DNA of 64,000 nucleotides, from the NCBI GenBank assembly GCA_028872915.1, contig JAGWNY010000003.1, forward strand, positions 38,375-102,374, read 5' to 3'. The notes beneath the pieces were generated by a model. It had not been told where the DNA came from. It saw nothing but the letters and a program-made list of their open reading frames with translations, and searched no databases. Positions 61,794-64,000 of the stretch are shown here, one piece after another. Source of the stretch: Verrucomicrobiota bacterium. Lineage in GTDB: Bacteria > Verrucomicrobiota > Verrucomicrobiia > Limisphaerales > UBA11358. The first letter of the stretch is position 1; each line of letters starts with the position of its first letter. Both the position numbers and the translations under genes were made by a program.

Positions 61794-62765
61794 CTATTTG
61801 GTCATCTGGTCATGAATCCAGGCGTAGGTTTTTTCCATGCCGGAGCGCAGGGAAGTATCCGGTTCCCAGCCGAGGGTTTGCTTGATGAGCGTATTGTCGC
61901 TGTTGCGGCCGTTGACGCCCTTGGGAGCGTCGAGTTTATAGTGGCGTTTGAGCTTGATGCCGGCAATGCTTTCAACGAGGTCAACGAGTTGATTGATGGA
62001 AACTTTTTCGGCGCTGCCCAGGTTGATGGGAAAAGTAACCTTGTCGCTGTGAAAAATTTTTTCGATGCCGGTGATGCAATCATCAATATACATGAAACTG
62101 CGCGTCTGGTTGCCGGCGCCCCAGATTTCGATGTCGTGTTTCCCGGCCAGTTTGGCGGAGATGACCTTGCGGCAGATGGCGGCGGGGGCTTTTTCGCGTC
62201 CGCCGTCCCAGGTGCCGTTTGGGCCATACACGTTGTGAAACCGGGCCACGCGGGTGATCAGGCTGAAATCCTCGGTGAAATGGCGGCACATGCGCTCGCT
62301 GAACAGCTTTTCCCAGCCGTAGCCGTCTTCAGGCATGGCCGGGTAGGCATCGGCCTCGCGAAGTCCGGTGACCGAAGGGTCGGTTTGCTTGTCGGCATTA
62401 TAGACGCAGGCCGAAGAGGAATAAAAATAGCGCCGCGACCCCGCATCGCGGGCCGCCATGAGCAGGTGGGTGTTGATGAGGACGCTCAGCATGCACAGGC
62501 CGCGGTTCAATTCGATAAAGCCCATGCCGCCCATGTCGGCGGCCAGATTATACACCAGGGCTGCGCCTGCGGCGGCGCGCTGGCAGGATTCGCGCACCTG
62601 CAGGTCCAATTGAAGATTTTCGACTTCCGGAAAGCGTTGATACCATTCTTCGAAAGGCTTGATGTCCACGGCCCGGATGTCCTTATGTCCCTTCTTCAGA
62701 AAGTGGGCAACGAGATGTCCGCCGATGAAGCCGCCGGCGCCGGCAACCAAAATTTTATCTGACAT
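61794..62765 (-). CDS. Nucleotide-sugar epimerase (GDP-mannose 3,5-epimerase-like)
   Basis: A 323-residue extended SDR. The Rossmann motif [14 protein letters not shown] opens the protein, with [23 protein letters not shown], and the catalytic YGWEKLFSE (Tyr-x3-Lys). The middle block [26 protein letters not shown] and [16 protein letters not shown] match GDP-mannose 3,5-epimerases. Such enzymes make GDP-L-galactose, a precursor for cell-surface glycans in bacteria. Start ATG 62765; the tsaC start lies 73 bases away on the other strand. Substrate is inferred from family likeness. Confidence 0.88.
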   Translation of the reverse strand: MSDKILVAGAGGFIGGHLVAHFLKKGHKDIRAVDIKPFEEWYQRFPEVENLQLDLQVRESCQRAAAGAALVYNLAADMGGMGFIELNRGLCMLSVLINTHLLMAARDAGSRRYFYSSSACVYNADKQTDPSVTGLREADAYPAMPEDGYGWEKLFSERMCRHFTEDFSLITRVARFHNVYGPNGTWDGGREKAPAAICRKVISAKLAGKHDIEIWGAGNQTRSFMYIDDCITGIEKIFHSDKVTFPINLGSAEKVSINQLVDLVESIAGIKLKRHYKLDAPKGVNGRNSDNTLIKQTLGWEPDTSLRSGMEKTYAWIHDQMTK

Positions 62766-62837
62766 AAGAGCGGACAAAATGCTCGACAGCCGCGGCAGAC
62801 GCAATCAAATTTTGGCCGATTTGAGCCGAGAGGACGA

Positions 62838-63842
62838 TTGAACGCTGAAATTCTTGCGACGGACACACCCGCCCTCTTTCATGCAGCCGTTGGCCGCGCG
62901 GCGGAGTTGCTGCGGGCAGGCGAGGTGGTCGCCCTGCCCACCGAAACGGTTTATGGCCTGGCCGCCAATGCCCTGGATGCCAGGGCCGTGGCGCGCATTT
63001 TTGCCGCCAAAGGCCGGCCGGCGGAAAATCCCATCATCGTTCACGTGGCAGGAATTAACATGGCGCGGCGCTGCGTCCGCCAATGGCCGCGAGTGGCGCA
63101 GGCCCTGGCGGACGCATTCTGGCCCGGACCGCTGACCATCGTCCTGCCCCGTAACGAAATCATCCCCGACATTGTGACGGCAGGCGGCGCCACGGTGGGT
63201 ATCCGATGGCCCGCCCATCCATTCATTCAAGCCGTGATACGCCAATGCGATTTTCCATTGGCCGCGCCCAGTGCAAATCCATCCAACACCGTTTCGCCGA
63301 CAAACGCGGGTCACGTGCGGAAGACCTTGGGCACAAAAATCCCGCTGATTGTGGATGGCGGGCAATCGCAAGTGGGGATTGAATCGGCGGTGATGGACCT
63401 CACCGTTTGTCCGCTGCAATTGCTTCGTCCAGGGATGATTCACGAGGAATCGCTGGCTGCGGTGATTGGCAAAATAACGGTCGGGCGCAAGGGCGAAGAA
63501 CCGGGAGTGGTTTTCAAAAGTCCGGGTCAGTTGAGGAAACATTATTCGCCAAAGGCGAAAACGATGGTTCTGAAATGGCATGACGACGCCGATTTGGCGG
63601 CGCGAACGCAGGCGTATCCCTCATCCGCCTGCTGGATCATTGCACACACCCAGATCCCCTCGGCGGAGAAATTTGCCGGTGTGAGCGTCATGCCGCATGA
63701 CGCGGAGGCGTTTGGGCGGGCGCTGTATGCCGAATGGCATCGCTGCGATGAAATGGGGGCGAGGGTCATCGTCATGGAGGCTGTGCCGGAATTGCCGGAA
63801 TGGGCCGGCATAGCGGACCGCTTGCGGCGGGCGGCGGGATAA
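62838..63842 (+). CDS. tsaC: L-threonylcarbamoyladenylate synthase (Sua5/TsaC type)
   Basis: A 334-residue enzyme making threonylcarbamoyl-AMP for tRNA t6A modification. The Sua5/YciO/YrdC domain (about residues 10-200) has LPTETVYGLAANAL, KGRPAENPIIVHV, FWPGPLTIVLPR, GIRWPAHPF and APSANPSNTVSPT, and PGQLRKHYSPKAKTMVL opens the Sua5 C-terminal domain. It starts at TTG 62838, with AGAGGA four bases upstream; no closer ATG fits. Divergent from the epimerase gene. An insertion sequence edge follows only about ten bases after its stop. Confidence 0.9.
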   Translation: MNAEILATDTPALFHAAVGRAAELLRAGEVVALPTETVYGLAANALDARAVARIFAAKGRPAENPIIVHVAGINMARRCVRQWPRVAQALADAFWPGPLTIVLPRNEIIPDIVTAGGATVGIRWPAHPFIQAVIRQCDFPLAAPSANPSNTVSPTNAGHVRKTLGTKIPLIVDGGQSQVGIESAVMDLTVCPLQLLRPGMIHEESLAAVIGKITVGRKGEEPGVVFKSPGQLRKHYSPKAKTMVLKWHDDADLAARTQAYPSSACWIIAHTQIPSAEKFAGVSVMPHDAEAFGRALYAEWHRCDEMGARVIVMEAVPELPEWAGIADRLRRAAG

Positions 63843-63852
63843 GCGGAACCAA

Positions 63853-64000
63853 GGGTAGTGTCACGACAATTGTGTAAAAGGTTTGAGAGGGTGTTGATCC
63901 CAGTAAATGTTCATACGGTCAAAGACGCTGAAAAGGATGCGTTCACAACTGTTGCGGGTGGTGAAGGCGCACATCGTCCGGATGCGGCGGCGCACTTCGA
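63853..64000 (-). mobile_element. Edge of an insertion sequence (IS256/Mutator-like)
   Basis: A partial IS enters from the right end of the window. Its visible end starts near 63853 with GGGTAGTGTCACGACAATTG (a candidate terminal inverted repeat) about ten bases after the tsaC stop, so it inserted without damaging that gene. The other end and target duplication lie outside the window. Confidence 0.6.
63861..64000 (-). CDS. IS256-like (Mutator) transposase, C-terminal fragment (5' part off the window)
   Basis: The minus strand from the window end reads 45 residues to TGA at 63861-63863: EVRRRIRTMCAF, TTRNSCERILFSVFDRMN and YWDQHPLKPFTQLS. This R-R-R-I-R-T-M-x-x-F ... L-K-x-F-T-Q ending resembles the C-terminus of Mutator/IS256-type transposases. 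No catalytic DDE residue is in the visible part. Too short for a firm family call; IS256 is the best fit from memory. Confidence 0.6.
   Translation of the reverse strand, partial: EVRRRIRTMCAFTTRNSCERILFSVFDRMNIYWDQHPLKPFTQLS

Noticed and set aside
1..64000. CRISPR arrays, prophage or restriction/defence cassettes
   Set aside because: No regularly spaced direct repeats, phage structural genes or nuclease-methylase pairs were seen; the stator-like pair was compared with Zorya ZorA/ZorB, but no ZorC/D/E-type helicase or nuclease is adjacent.

Overview
This 64 kb window is one contiguous piece of a high-GC bacterial chromosome. It is dense with ordinary housekeeping genes and carries almost no accessory DNA. 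Gene content suggests a Verrucomicrobiota member of the Pedosphaera/Limisphaerales kind. The reasons are a very large DUF2723-plus-TPR membrane protein behind an ECF sigma factor, SUMF1-like and DUF11 secreted proteins with many Asn/Thr residues, several outer-membrane barrels ending in Phe, and GTG/TTG starts with weak Shine-Dalgarno sites. This placement is inference from gene content; there is no rRNA in the window and I saw no tRNA.

Layout. 1-3.5 kb: two sugar/polyol dehydrogenases (minus strand, ATGA overlap), then a decayed peptide-exporter / phosphopantetheinyl-transferase locus. 3.5-11.5 kb: class II aldolase, Hsp20, a GT2 glycosyltransferase, an exported helical-repeat protein, a 159-bp MITE-like element, glgC and topB. 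11.5-14 kb (minus): a polysaccharide flippase and an M20 deacylase. 14.3-18.4 kb (plus): a tightly coupled cofactor run nadC-birA-coaX ending in a beta-CASP metallo-hydrolase. 18.4-22.4 kb: pilC-like gene, a porin with readable promoter, SD and terminator, and dus. 22.5-29.4 kb: ftsH; a minus-strand run KTSC-bifunctional nuclease-holA-STAS-SUMF1; a plus-strand ECF sigma / small membrane protein / CpxP-like operon.

29.4-34.2 kb (minus) is the most unusual part. Two tandem thymidylate-kinase-like proteins lie downstream of an overlapping pair that looks like an uncharacterised ion-driven stator: an ExbB/MotA-like multi-pass protein with a large extra domain, and an ExbD/MotB-like protein (Asp in its only membrane helix) carrying a long coiled coil and a degenerate trypsin-like C-terminal domain. 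Next to it, on the other strand, is a FeoA-FTR1 iron permease fusion.

36-43.3 kb: ECF sigma, putative anti-sigma, the 1221-residue DUF2723 protein, then grpE-dnaJ-rsmE. 43.5-46.2 kb (minus): a pseudo-receiver/PAS/PP2C phosphatase and a GT2. 46.3-56 kb (plus): two hypothetical membrane proteins, a FolB-like gene, thrS with an internal insertion, a response-regulator stub, a DUF11 protein, an outer-membrane barrel, a DUF1858-rhodanese and a large secreted protein. 56-62.8 kb (minus): msrB, MEKHLA, a GH1 glycosidase, a parvulin-type PPIase, serA and a nucleotide-sugar epimerase. The window ends with a TsaC/Sua5 gene and the edge of an insertion sequence.

Themes are envelope and exopolysaccharide building (flippase, two GT2, epimerase, DUF2723), protein quality control (Hsp20, FtsH, GrpE, DnaJ, PPIase, MsrB, CpxP-like), cofactor synthesis, and signalling through ECF sigma factors and a PP2C/STAS pair. 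No CRISPR array, prophage or complete defence island was seen.
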